From: a virus
Reading direction: 5' to 3' (one strand)
Virus record (IMG/VR): IMGVR_UViG_3300042549_001209
Location: 1 to 21,772 of that record
DNA length: 21,772 bases
Shown: positions 1-6,567 of the stretch, in pieces
Numbering within the stretch: position 1 is the first letter of the stretch
Layout: every line of letters starts with the position of its first letter
Translations under genes and position numbers: made by a program
The notes under the pieces: model-generated
The model's input: only the letters and a program-made list of their open reading frames with translations
The model's database searches: none
What the model was told of the DNA's origin: nothing

Positions 1-18
1 TAATGACAAGTCCATCAT
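1..18 (-). CDS. Start of a further gene, truncated by the window edge
   Basis: Only the first codons are visible. An ATG at 18-16 overlaps the TGA stop of the upstream gene (ATGA), and a second in-frame ATG follows at 15-13. The readable start is MMDLSL. The same type of stop/start overlap joins most genes in this window, so a gene is expected here, but nothing can be said about its product. Confidence 0.4.
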
Positions 19-1289
19 CTAGGCAGATACTTTGCTGCGTTGATTTGAGGAGACTGCCTCTTGCGTCCAGTTCTTTCTTGTCTAATCTTGTCCATCATTG
101 CGTAGAGCTTTTCTGCCCCTGCCTTGCTTGATCCGTTCCCTATGTGGGAGACAACGTCTGCTGGTATGACAAACTCTCCGTCAGCCAATCTAGCTGGCTG
201 CTTGGCTCCTATCATAGCAGGTATGTCGTCACTCATCCCATCTCCGCGACCACTCAGGAAGTTACCGCCTCTATGTAGGCTTAGTAAGCCGCCTTGAGCT
301 GCTTTGTATGGAGTGCCTGCAGCATAGCTGCTTGAGTATCTAATCTTCTCTCTGCCACTTGGATCTGCTTCTTGGTCAGAGGTATCTTCTTCAGAATAGA
401 TGTAGGGACGAATCATTGAGTCTGAGATTGGGTTTGCCCCACTACTTGGAGGCATCATCTGCGCCAGACCTAGACCGCCCAGAGCGATATTCATTTTGTT
501 ATCCATTGCATAATCGCCAGCCTTTTGCAAAGGCGTTCTGTGTACGCTAGAGTCTGCAATAGACTGCATCACAGGGTCAGTTGCCAGCTCATTAACTGGA
601 CGAGAAAGATTTGTAACAGTCGCGTCTAAAGGTTCCCGAACAACATCAAGCCCACCTCTGCCAGCATTATATGGGCTGGGTTGGAGAGGGGTCTCAGAAA
701 GGTAAGCGGTTGATTTTGGAGGTTCAAACTTAGGCGTATCAGAAAGCCTGATGGAAGTGCCGCCGGTTCTCGGACTAGGAAGTGGCTCAACGGGAGGCTT
801 GGCTATGTTCCCGCCGCTTGGAATGCTTCCTGCCTTTGTTGTTAACTGCTTAATGCTCTCCTCTGCAACTACCGGGGCAGCTACTGTTGCTAAAGTCCCA
901 CCTATTCCGCTTGCGGCTGGAAGAGCCATAGTTCCCAATGTACCCAAGCCACCAGCGCCCCCTGATGCGCCCAAGCCACCAAGACCAGCGCCCCCTGATG
1001 CGCCCAAGCCACTTCCAACAGTTAGACCTGTGGTCCCAATACCAGCGCCACCTACTCCGGTAGCACCAAGACCACTTCCAACCGTTAGCCCTGTGCCGGT
1101 AGCTCCCAAAGATGATCCAGCAGCACCAAAAGCTGCTGGCAGGGTTGTTGCTATTGTTGGCGCTACCGCTAATGTTGTTGTTGCTGCTGCTGTTGACGCC
1201 GCTAATGCTGCTGCGTTAGCGGCAGCAATGGCTTGGGCGGCGAATGCTGCAATTTCTGCTGTGGTTACGGCTGCAACGATTGCAGACAT
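15..1289 (-). CDS. Ala/Gly-rich phage protein with a conserved C-terminal domain
   Basis: This is a 424-residue protein of unknown function, probably a virion or virion-assembly component from its position at the end of the tail genes. The ATG follows AAGGAG at a good distance and overlaps the upstream stop by 25 bases. Residues 1-50 are almost only Ala, Thr and Val. Residues 55-125 are Gly-rich repeats, with GLTVGSGLGA occurring twice and LGASGGAG-type units following. The middle (about 140-330) looks disordered and Pro/Ser-rich. Residues 330-424 look like a folded module with the string RGDGMSDDIPAMI, then ARLADGEFVIPADVVSHIGN and a basic helical end. I remember this C-terminal module from uncharacterised phage proteins; no function is known to me. 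The Ala-rich start could be a membrane-active segment, which is inference only. Confidence 0.75.
   Translation of the reverse strand: MSAIVAAVTTAEIAAFAAQAIAAANAAALAASTAAATTTLAVAPTIATTLPAAFGAAGSSLGATGTGLTVGSGLGATGVGGAGIGTTGLTVGSGLGASGGAGLGGLGASGGAGGLGTLGTMALPAASGIGGTLATVAAPVVAEESIKQLTTKAGSIPSGGNIAKPPVEPLPSPRTGGTSIRLSDTPKFEPPKSTAYLSETPLQPSPYNAGRGGLDVVREPLDATVTNLSRPVNELATDPVMQSIADSSVHRTPLQKAGDYAMDNKMNIALGGLGLAQMMPPSSGANPISDSMIRPYIYSEEDTSDQEADPSGREKIRYSSSYAAGTPYKAAQGGLLSLHRGGNFLSGRGDGMSDDIPAMIGAKQPARLADGEFVIPADVVSHIGNGSSKAGAEKLYAMMDKIRQERTGRKRQSPQINAAKYLPR
951..1012 (-). repeat. 33-bp direct repeat encoding a Gly/Ala-rich 11-residue unit
   Basis: A 29-base block at 951-979 is repeated exactly at 984-1012, a period of 33 bases or 11 codons, so the frame is kept. 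It encodes the LGASGGAG units of the surrounding gene. Looser copies of the neighbouring GLTVGSGLGA unit lie at about 1003-1024 and 1067-1090. Confidence 0.85.
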
Positions 1290-1765
1290 AGCAGGTCTCC
1301 TTTATGCTGTAAAAATTCCTGATAGCTGCCGATGGTCAATTCATCCAAAGCTTTGTCGGGGTCGGTTTCTTCTGTACCGCAAATTGTTGTCCATACAGTA
1401 TCTTCATGCGTGAACCCAGCGCGTTTGATGCCAGCCGGTGACTCAAACATTTCACCTGATTTCATGCGCTTCCAGCCGTCCTCAGTCAATACTGAAATGT
1501 CACCCTTTACCACAATATTTACCTGTTTGTATTTGTGCATCTTGCCGATGAGAATGGAACCCTTTGGCGCTGTCATTTCACGAACGTAGACTTTATTACC
1601 AAAGCAATGGCGTAACGGGATTTCAACTTGTGGCATCTGTAACAATACAGTTTCAATGGCAAACAGCTTCTCAATCATGTCGCCACTCATCGCGTTCAGG
1701 GTGGCAGTAAATTCTACCATTTCGCTCCCCGTAGTCTCGGCGGGGTCTATTGGTTGTAGGCTCAT
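1265..1765 (-). CDS. Cupin-like small phage protein
   Basis: A 166-residue protein. Residues 50-130 alternate short beta strands and turns: a segment YVREMTAPKGSILIGKMHKY, then VNIVVKGDISVLTEDGW and a later GEMFESPAGIKRAGFTHEDT. This pattern of strand, Gly turn, His and a late His resembles a cupin-type double-stranded beta helix. The usual metal-binding HxH is not present, so an enzyme role should not be assumed. The start ATG is preceded by GAGGAT about ten bases upstream; a nearer ATG in another frame closes after three codons. A 30-base gap separates it from the tail protein upstream, and its end overlaps the next gene. A small virion-associated protein is most likely. The cupin assignment is tentative. 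Confidence 0.65.
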   Translation of the reverse strand: MSLQPIDPAETTGSEMVEFTATLNAMSGDMIEKLFAIETVLLQMPQVEIPLRHCFGNKVYVREMTAPKGSILIGKMHKYKQVNIVVKGDISVLTEDGWKRMKSGEMFESPAGIKRAGFTHEDTVWTTICGTEETDPDKALDELTIGSYQEFLQHKGDLLCLQSLQP

Positions 1766-1795
1766 AGTGACATTATCCTCGCCTGCATTTAAACG

Positions 1796-2782
1796 TCAAG
1801 GTATTGCTGATACAAACTGCAATGTAGCTATGACTCCGGGAGACTGTGGAGTGGTGGGGGTAGACCCAGCGGCTATAGTCGCAATACTTAAACCCAGATC
1901 ATCCCCATGCCACATGATCTCCAAGAAATCAGCAGCAGCTAATTGGATCATGTAGTTTAGTCCCGCAATGAGTCGTCCATCTATCCCGCCATGACTGCTG
2001 TGGATTGTAAAGACGCTATTGCTATTAGCTATACCTGCTCCAGTAGGGGTAGTTGCGTTCTTTCTAAACCAAACATCAATGTCATGAGCCGCAGTGTCAG
2101 TATTAATAAACTGAGCGCTGAACTGTAAGTTATATATCCCTGCATTGGTCACAGTGAGCTTGGTTGCCATAGCTCCAGTTAAGGCTCTTGAGGTAACTGT
2201 TTGCGACACAGAGACGGTATACGTCCCTAGACCACCGCTTGTACCTGTTAGCTGGACAACAACATAAGTGTTAGCAGCAACTGTAGTGCCAGCTATTAAC
2301 ATTCCCGGAAATATAAGCCCTGTTAACCCAGAGGCTACAGTTAGAACTGTAAGAGCTATTGAGCCTGTGAAGGCTGCAGATCTAGAGGCGACCGATACCC
2401 CGCTAGATATGTCTGTAGCTGCAAGACGCATCGGGTACTCAGTGGTTACGCTTCCACCAGCTTGATTGGTTGTATCGTAGAACGATCCATAAGGCAGAGT
2501 TATACCTAGCCCAGACCCTGAGAACGTGCCGGTAAAGTCTCCGCCTACAAAGTGGTCCCCAGTAAATGTAGTGCCGTCAAAGTCACCGCCGGTGAACTGA
2601 TCCCCTATGAACTCCCCACCATAGAAGAAGTCACCCCTGTAAGACTGATTAAAGAGAGGAGCATTGGAGTCTAGCTTATTGAAGTACAGCTCAATCACTC
2701 GAATGAGCTGAAGCATGTACTCCCTGTCATATTCTGGCTTAGGGTTAGGTAGAGGAGACGCTCTGAATGACACCATTGCCAT
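1796..2782 (-). CDS. Tail-associated protein with a pentapeptide-repeat stalk and C-terminal beta domain
   Basis: A 328-residue protein in three visible parts. Residues 1-45 are a Pro-rich start and a helix (REYMLQLIRVIELYFNKLD). Residues about 50-88 form seven or eight pentapeptide-type repeats with Phe at the centre and Gly two places later (GDQFTGGDFDGTTFTGDHF), expected to fold as a short right-handed beta helix. Residues about 205-328 look like a TNF/C1q-like or jelly-roll phage domain (NAGIYNLQFSAQF, DIDVWFRKN, SSHGGIDGRLI). Residues about 138-203 hold a Gly/Thr-rich module ending GTYTVSVSQTVTS that resembles a small domain recurring in phage structural proteins and looks inserted. It starts on TAATG with the tail-hub gene upstream. 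A fibre or spike-like role is inferred. Exact function is unknown. Confidence 0.75.
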   Translation of the reverse strand: MAMVSFRASPLPNPKPEYDREYMLQLIRVIELYFNKLDSNAPLFNQSYRGDFFYGGEFIGDQFTGGDFDGTTFTGDHFVGGDFTGTFSGSGLGITLPYGSFYDTTNQAGGSVTTEYPMRLAATDISSGVSVASRSAAFTGSIALTVLTVASGLTGLIFPGMLIAGTTVAANTYVVVQLTGTSGGLGTYTVSVSQTVTSRALTGAMATKLTVTNAGIYNLQFSAQFINTDTAAHDIDVWFRKNATTPTGAGIANSNSVFTIHSSHGGIDGRLIAGLNYMIQLAAADFLEIMWHGDDLGLSIATIAAGSTPTTPQSPGVIATLQFVSAIP

Positions 2783-4926
2783 TAGCGTTCTCCGTCTGTC
2801 CTGCCATCAAGCCTTGGTGTACCCAATGCCCACTGCGTTCCTAGCCCATCAGAGCCAACCTTTAGAGCTAACTGTCTAGCTCTAGCCCTAATGAAGATCT
2901 GTTCCGTAAATGTATCTACTGATGCAGAAATGACACTAGCTGAGTCATCAACATTGCTGGCAAAAGATGACCCCGGAAAGTTTCTAGACCTCATTGTGAA
3001 GGTTACTTCAGGAGCTGCTGCAGTTGAGCTGTCAAATGATACATCAGGAATTATCCGTCTGATAAGGGTGAATTTATCCCCTTCATTGATATCAAAGTCA
3101 TTTGACTGGATATAGGACTCCATAGGGAGTCCATCATCGTCTATGCCGTCCTCATGATTAAGGATTGTCCCAATCTGAGTATCAAAGTCTGTATGCACAG
3201 CTTGCGGATGATCTCTCAAAGGAGAGTCCAGCCATGCAGTCCTCTCTATGTTTCCGTAGTACCAGATCTTTTCAAGATGGTTGTAGATAACGTACTTGTC
3301 ATTTGTCTGGCTGTTTAAACTTGGATACATCCACCAGACTTCATTAAAGCCTTCATTAGTGCCTGAGATAATTTGCTCGGCTTGATCAAAGTTCATGTCA
3401 TTAAAGACATAGTTTCTTAATGTCGTTGGCAATGTATCTACTCGACCTGAGTAAGAATAGAACTTATCTCTACCCATCCAGTAGGTAATGTTGTTAACTG
3501 TAGTTACGGCTCTGCCGCTAAGTATTGATATATTGTCTGCATATTCCTGCAAGGAGAATACGTCTGTTGTTCCTGTGAACTGAAGGGTATACAGATGAGT
3601 ATCTGTGTAGACCAATATTTCCTGCCTTGTTGCTATTGCTCTTATGATTCTAGATCCTCTAGACACACGCAAGAATCCGGCTGATGTTGACGCACTAACA
3701 AGCCAGTTAGATGGCTCATTTTGGTTCGCCCATCTAATCAGCAATGGATCTAGATCATCTGGGTTTGTTGAGCCGTAAGGAATCGACCCAAAAGATATCA
3801 GATGCTTGTCATTTTGCGAGATAAGAATCTGCATTGCAGCCACAGGAACTAGGCTTGGATCAAACGCATTGGCTGTTGCTACCGCTTGTAAAGATATTGC
3901 CCTCTCTGCTAAAGACAAGTCAGCATCTGGGTCGACCCCTCTTTCCCAGTAATAAATACCCCCGTTGCGGATATTCATAACTAGGTCATTATTGAAGTTA
4001 TCAAACCACCAGTCTCTTTGTGGCAGAGCAACTGGGACCGTTGTTCCAGACCCCCACCCCCCACGGCTCCAGCCCCCTACCCCCCACCCATACCCAAATG
4101 TCCCGCCAATGTTGCCAACATCTATCTCATAACTTCCAACGGTAGCGGCTCCTTGAGCTGACTGAATGCCTGTGCCTGTTGTGGTGATGTTTATAGCTGC
4201 GCCACCAAGAGTTAAAGAGAGTTCGCAGGTTGAGCCAGCCGGAGTTATCACATAATACTTTGTGTTAATGACCAATGGATTTGGCAGGGCAGATGTCGTG
4301 CTTACATACAGAACATCATTAAGGATCGGTGTGTATGTGGTAAATGTAATAACGTCTGAAACATTTGCTGTAAAGACATTGGTTGATGCGTCTACAGAGG
4401 TTGCCAAAACAGGGAGACCTGTTGTTGGGCTTTTGGCTTCAATGGTGTACTGAGTGCCGCTAACAACTGTAGCAATCTTGTAATTCTGATTCAGGACTGC
4501 GGCAGTTATATTCCCACCCAGACCCAATGCTCCGCTAATAGTCACATAGTTCCCGGCAGAGGCTGAAACAGTAGCGTCTGTAACTGTGATTGTGGCTGAA
4601 CCAGCAGTTGCTGAAAAGGTTACCGCTCCAGCAACAGAAATATCTGCATACGGGGTAATGTCGGAAAGGTTTCCGCCTGCCTCAATATAAACCTTTGCAT
4701 TGGTCCCAAGACCAAGGAAGTTGTCAGAGAATGTGGTAATCCAGCCCCACATCTGACGACAGGTTCCTATCAGGGTATTAATGGTGTATTTTTTCCACCC
4801 TCCTAGCTTCTGTGGATAGCCTGAGTAGAAGCGTACCTTATCACCATCCCACCAGCCGCCTTCACCGGTGTAATTGGTCTGATCTCGGACAACTCCCGGT
4901 CTGAACTGCAGTCTCTGGAATGCCAT
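2782..4926 (-). CDS. Large tail hub / nozzle-like protein (P22 gp10-like)
   Basis: A 714-residue structural protein. The N terminus has GGWWDGDKVRFYSGYPQKLGGW, followed by beta-rich sequence. The second half has motifs such as LLIRWANQNEPSNW, LVYTDTHLYTLQF, INDMNFDQAEQI-like turns and YNHLEKIWYYGNI, a repeated Trp/Tyr/Asp strand pattern that I associate with beta-propeller tail hub proteins of the P22 gp10 type. Two small modules seem spliced into the N-terminal half: residues about 100-165 (LGLGGNITAAVLNQNYKI) and about 185-255 (ALPNPLVINTKYYV, then CELSLTLGGAAINI). Residues 268-294 are Gly/Trp-rich. It starts on TAATG with the endolysin gene. Being a major tail protein is well supported by size and context; the gp10 equivalence is inferred. 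Confidence 0.7.
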   Translation of the reverse strand: MAFQRLQFRPGVVRDQTNYTGEGGWWDGDKVRFYSGYPQKLGGWKKYTINTLIGTCRQMWGWITTFSDNFLGLGTNAKVYIEAGGNLSDITPYADISVAGAVTFSATAGSATITVTDATVSASAGNYVTISGALGLGGNITAAVLNQNYKIATVVSGTQYTIEAKSPTTGLPVLATSVDASTNVFTANVSDVITFTTYTPILNDVLYVSTTSALPNPLVINTKYYVITPAGSTCELSLTLGGAAINITTTGTGIQSAQGAATVGSYEIDVGNIGGTFGYGWGVGGWSRGGWGSGTTVPVALPQRDWWFDNFNNDLVMNIRNGGIYYWERGVDPDADLSLAERAISLQAVATANAFDPSLVPVAAMQILISQNDKHLISFGSIPYGSTNPDDLDPLLIRWANQNEPSNWLVSASTSAGFLRVSRGSRIIRAIATRQEILVYTDTHLYTLQFTGTTDVFSLQEYADNISILSGRAVTTVNNITYWMGRDKFYSYSGRVDTLPTTLRNYVFNDMNFDQAEQIISGTNEGFNEVWWMYPSLNSQTNDKYVIYNHLEKIWYYGNIERTAWLDSPLRDHPQAVHTDFDTQIGTILNHEDGIDDDGLPMESYIQSNDFDINEGDKFTLIRRIIPDVSFDSSTAAAPEVTFTMRSRNFPGSSFASNVDDSASVISASVDTFTEQIFIRARARQLALKVGSDGLGTQWALGTPRLDGRTDGER

Positions 4927-5387
4927 TATGCGTATAATCCCGGTAGGTATACGGTCTTAATATCCTTCCTGACCGCAGTTAATGCTTGGTTTATCAAGCG
5001 TTCTGGATTGTATGATACATGAACCCAGCCGCTATCAGGGATACCTCTTGTGTAGAACTCCAAGATGACCTGTGTGAACCTAAAGTTTTGAGAGATATAA
5101 GAGGCAAGATCATAATTAGCCATTCCCGGTATCTCTAAATCTGCAGCACACCCAGTCATATGGTCAGAGGTCGCAGAGCCGCCTGTAGCCTTGTTAACAG
5201 CCGGACATCTGTAGCCGCTATTAACTCTAACTCTGCCAAACTTATCTCTAATCGGCTGTAATATCTTCTCGCATAGAACCCGTAGATTCTCTATTTCTGC
5301 CTTGGTTGGGATGTTAGGAATGTTTAAACGAAGGGCAGTCTCGCTCTTGACAAGCTCTTCTAGGGTGAAGTTCTTGGAGAGGTTCAT
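4926..5387 (-). CDS. Endolysin, M15-family peptidase (D,D-/L,D-carboxypeptidase fold)
   Basis: A 153-residue enzyme expected to cut the peptide part of peptidoglycan during lysis. It matches the Peptidase_M15A (VanY/DD-peptidase-like) pattern: an N-terminal FTLEELVKSETA segment, the NSGYRCPAVN turn at residues 56-65, SDHMTGCAADLE with zinc ligands His76 and Asp83, and WVHVSY with the third ligand His123. There is no cell-wall binding domain and no signal peptide, so it needs a holin to reach the wall. The ATG overlaps the TGA of the spanin gene (ATGA), and its own TAA overlaps the next start (TAATG). Its length is usual for single-domain phage M15 endolysins, and its place in a lysis cassette fits. 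Confidence 0.92.
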   Translation of the reverse strand: MNLSKNFTLEELVKSETALRLNIPNIPTKAEIENLRVLCEKILQPIRDKFGRVRVNSGYRCPAVNKATGGSATSDHMTGCAADLEIPGMANYDLASYISQNFRFTQVILEFYTRGIPDSGWVHVSYNPERLINQALTAVRKDIKTVYLPGLYA

Positions 5388-5854
5388 TCTACTAATGCCT
5401 GCTTTCTAACCCAGTCTTGCAACGCCTCTAGCGTTGCTGAGTTCTGGTTGCACGAACTGTAATTGGCTGAGAGGGTATCGGCAAGGTCTTGAGCTTCAAC
5501 GGAGGCTGCATCAGCAGTTCCGGTGGCTTTGGAAAAGGGGTCTGCTGCGGCATCGTGGAACAGCCTGAAATCACCAGACAGAGAAGTAGTAGGAATCTTG
5601 GCATTTGTCAGTACCTCGCGTGACTTGGTTTGTATCTTTGCTACCGTATTTACATACTTTGTGGTCACTTGGTCTGAAATAACGACCTGTTCCTTGATAG
5701 CTGCGATGGTGTGTACCTGAGCGTCAATTACAGCCTGCTGGCACGAACTTACGCCTATTTTGTTACCCAAGTATAGACCGCTACCAAATATCGTCACAGC
5801 GACGATTGTAGCGATGGTGATTTTGGTAGCTAAGGGAAGCGCCAGCAGAAACAT
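5384..5854 (-). CDS. Rz: Inner-membrane spanin subunit (Rz-like)
   Basis: A 156-residue protein with one N-terminal membrane segment (about residues 9-32, ITIATIVAVTIFGSGLYLG) and a long periplasmic part with helical, coiled-coil-like stretches (VIDAQVHTIAAIKEQVVISD and the end QNSATLEALQDWVRKQALVE). This is the layout of Rz i-spanins, which join an outer-membrane partner across the periplasm and disrupt the outer membrane in the last lysis step. Sequence identity to known Rz proteins is not obvious. The decisive support is the lipoprotein reading frame nested in the +1 frame at 5428-5604. An AGGGA site lies eight bases before the ATG. It sits between the holin-like gene and the endolysin. 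Confidence 0.85.
   Translation of the reverse strand: MFLLALPLATKITIATIVAVTIFGSGLYLGNKIGVSSCQQAVIDAQVHTIAAIKEQVVISDQVTTKYVNTVAKIQTKSREVLTNAKIPTTSLSGDFRLFHDAAADPFSKATGTADAASVEAQDLADTLSANYSSCNQNSATLEALQDWVRKQALVE
5428..5604 (-). CDS. Rz1: Outer-membrane spanin lipoprotein (Rz1-like), nested in the Rz frame
   Basis: A 58-residue reading frame lies entirely inside the Rz-like gene in the +1 frame. It begins MPRFLLLLCLVISGCS: a basic residue, a hydrophobic stretch and a lipobox VISGC with the lipidated Cys at position 15. The remaining 44 residues are rich in proline (about ten), as in TMPQQTPFPKPPELLMQPP and LKTLPIPSQP, which is the hallmark of Rz1 o-spanins. GAGG lies nine bases before the ATG, a usable ribosome site inside the host gene. 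Rz/Rz1 pairs in lambda and P2 are arranged in this nested or overlapping way. Together with the host frame this gives a complete two-component spanin and points to a Gram-negative host. Confidence 0.88.
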   Translation of the reverse strand: MPRFLLLLCLVISGCSTMPQQTPFPKPPELLMQPPLKLKTLPIPSQPITVRATRTQQR

Positions 5855-5858
5855 CTTA

Positions 5859-6101
5859 TTATTCCCTATTGATTAGAGCAATCTTCTCCTGCCCTCTGCT
5901 ATGCGCTGAAATACCGATTATTGCTCCGAAACTAAGATGAAATACCCCCGCCCCTTGCAGGGTCAGAGGAGTCCATTGCTCAGGATGAAGCGTCATCCAT
6001 AATACTGGGAAGACAGCAAAGTCCAGTATGCATATCAGAAGGTACAGCCACGCAGCGGATGGTCTCCACCGCGTAACAAACCAGCTTAGGTTATTAGCCA
6101 C
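5859..6101 (-). CDS. Holin-like two-TM protein
   Basis: An 80-residue membrane protein, probably the holin that triggers lysis. The start MANNLSWFVTRWRPSAAW is followed by two hydrophobic segments (about 15-36 LYLLICILDFAVFPVLW and about 46-66 LTLQGAGVFHLSFGAIIGIS) and a short charged tail (HSRGQEKIALINRE). I remember proteins with this WRPxxAWxY start and LTLQGxGxFHxxFGAIIGIS core beside phage endolysins, often annotated as 3TM or GTA-type holins. Here I count two clear segments. The start is GTG, 16 bases inside the upstream gene. Its position directly before the spanin pair and the endolysin supports the call. Confidence 0.75.
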   Translation of the reverse strand: MANNLSWFVTRWRPSAAWLYLLICILDFAVFPVLWMTLHPEQWTPLTLQGAGVFHLSFGAIIGISAHSRGQEKIALINRE

Positions 6102-6247
6102 ACCAGAAAGCCGATAATCAGTATCACTAACATGCTTCTCTTGGAGTTCTTAATTAGGTTTAGAAAGTTGTCTGCAACAGGGTCAGCCTTTGCAATAATC
6201 TCATCAACTTTAGCGGTTACTTTCTTAGCTTTGCTTTTTATTGTCAT
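6086..6247 (-). CDS. Small basic protein with a C-terminal membrane anchor
   Basis: A 53-residue protein starting MTIKSKAKKVTAKVDEIIAK and ending in one hydrophobic helix (residues about 38-52, SMLVILIIGFLVWLI). The N-terminal part is lysine-rich and helical and would stay in the cytoplasm. The gene is too short for a usual ORF cut-off but fills the gap between two genes exactly, and its 3' end overlaps the holin-like gene by 16 bases. Translation coupled to the holin gene is likely. It may be an antiholin or second lysis regulator, from position and shape only. It is not a family I recognise with certainty. Confidence 0.65.
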   Translation of the reverse strand: MTIKSKAKKVTAKVDEIIAKADPVADNFLNLIKNSKRSMLVILIIGFLVWLIT

Positions 6248-6249
6248 AT

Positions 6250-6567
6250 TTAGTCCCGACCTATTGCAACCACATTATTTGCTCTTAGTAGAAGCTGTTG
6301 GCTAGATTCATTAGCTTTAACCATCTCATTCCTGAATGACTCCACAGCCGCACCAGTCTGCCTTTGTTGTTGGCTATTCTCAATTAACAACATCGGGGTC
6401 CAGCAAAAGGCACAGTCTCCATTAGATACTGTCTCGCCAGTCTGAGGATTTGTACCTTGTACATGCACCCAAAACCTACACTTAACCAGCTCTCCGTCTT
6501 TAATAGCGCCATCCTCGATGCACTCCGACCCCATCAAAGGGCATAGTATTTTAGCGTCTTTAGCCAT
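6250..6567 (-). CDS. Cys-containing small phage protein of unknown function
   Basis: A 105-residue soluble protein with Cys at positions 9, 16, 30, 52 and 55 (CPLMGSEC, then VKCRFWVHVQGTNPQTGE and GDCAFCWTPMLLIEN). The spacing suggests a small metal site or disulfide-stabilised N-terminal domain. Residues 60-100 form a Gln-rich helix. I remember the combination CRFWxxxxGTNPxTGE...LLIEN in uncharacterised phage proteins near tail-fibre and lysis genes; no function is known to me. It starts on TAATG with the tail fibre upstream, so it is probably made along with it. Confidence 0.75.
   Translation of the reverse strand: MAKDAKILCPLMGSECIEDGAIKDGELVKCRFWVHVQGTNPQTGETVSNGDCAFCWTPMLLIENSQQQRQTGAAVESFRNEMVKANESSQQLLLRANNVVAIGRD

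Noticed and set aside
751-1413. 220-residue plus-strand reading frame opposite the Ala/Gly-rich gene
   Set aside because: Its Pro/Val/Ala-rich translation is the mirror of Gly/Ala/Thr codons on the other strand, it has no ribosome site, and it spans two well-supported minus-strand genes.
5523-5720. Plus-strand 65-residue frame opposite the spanin gene
   Set aside because: It has no ribosome site and is fully explained by the two overlapping minus-strand frames of the spanin pair.
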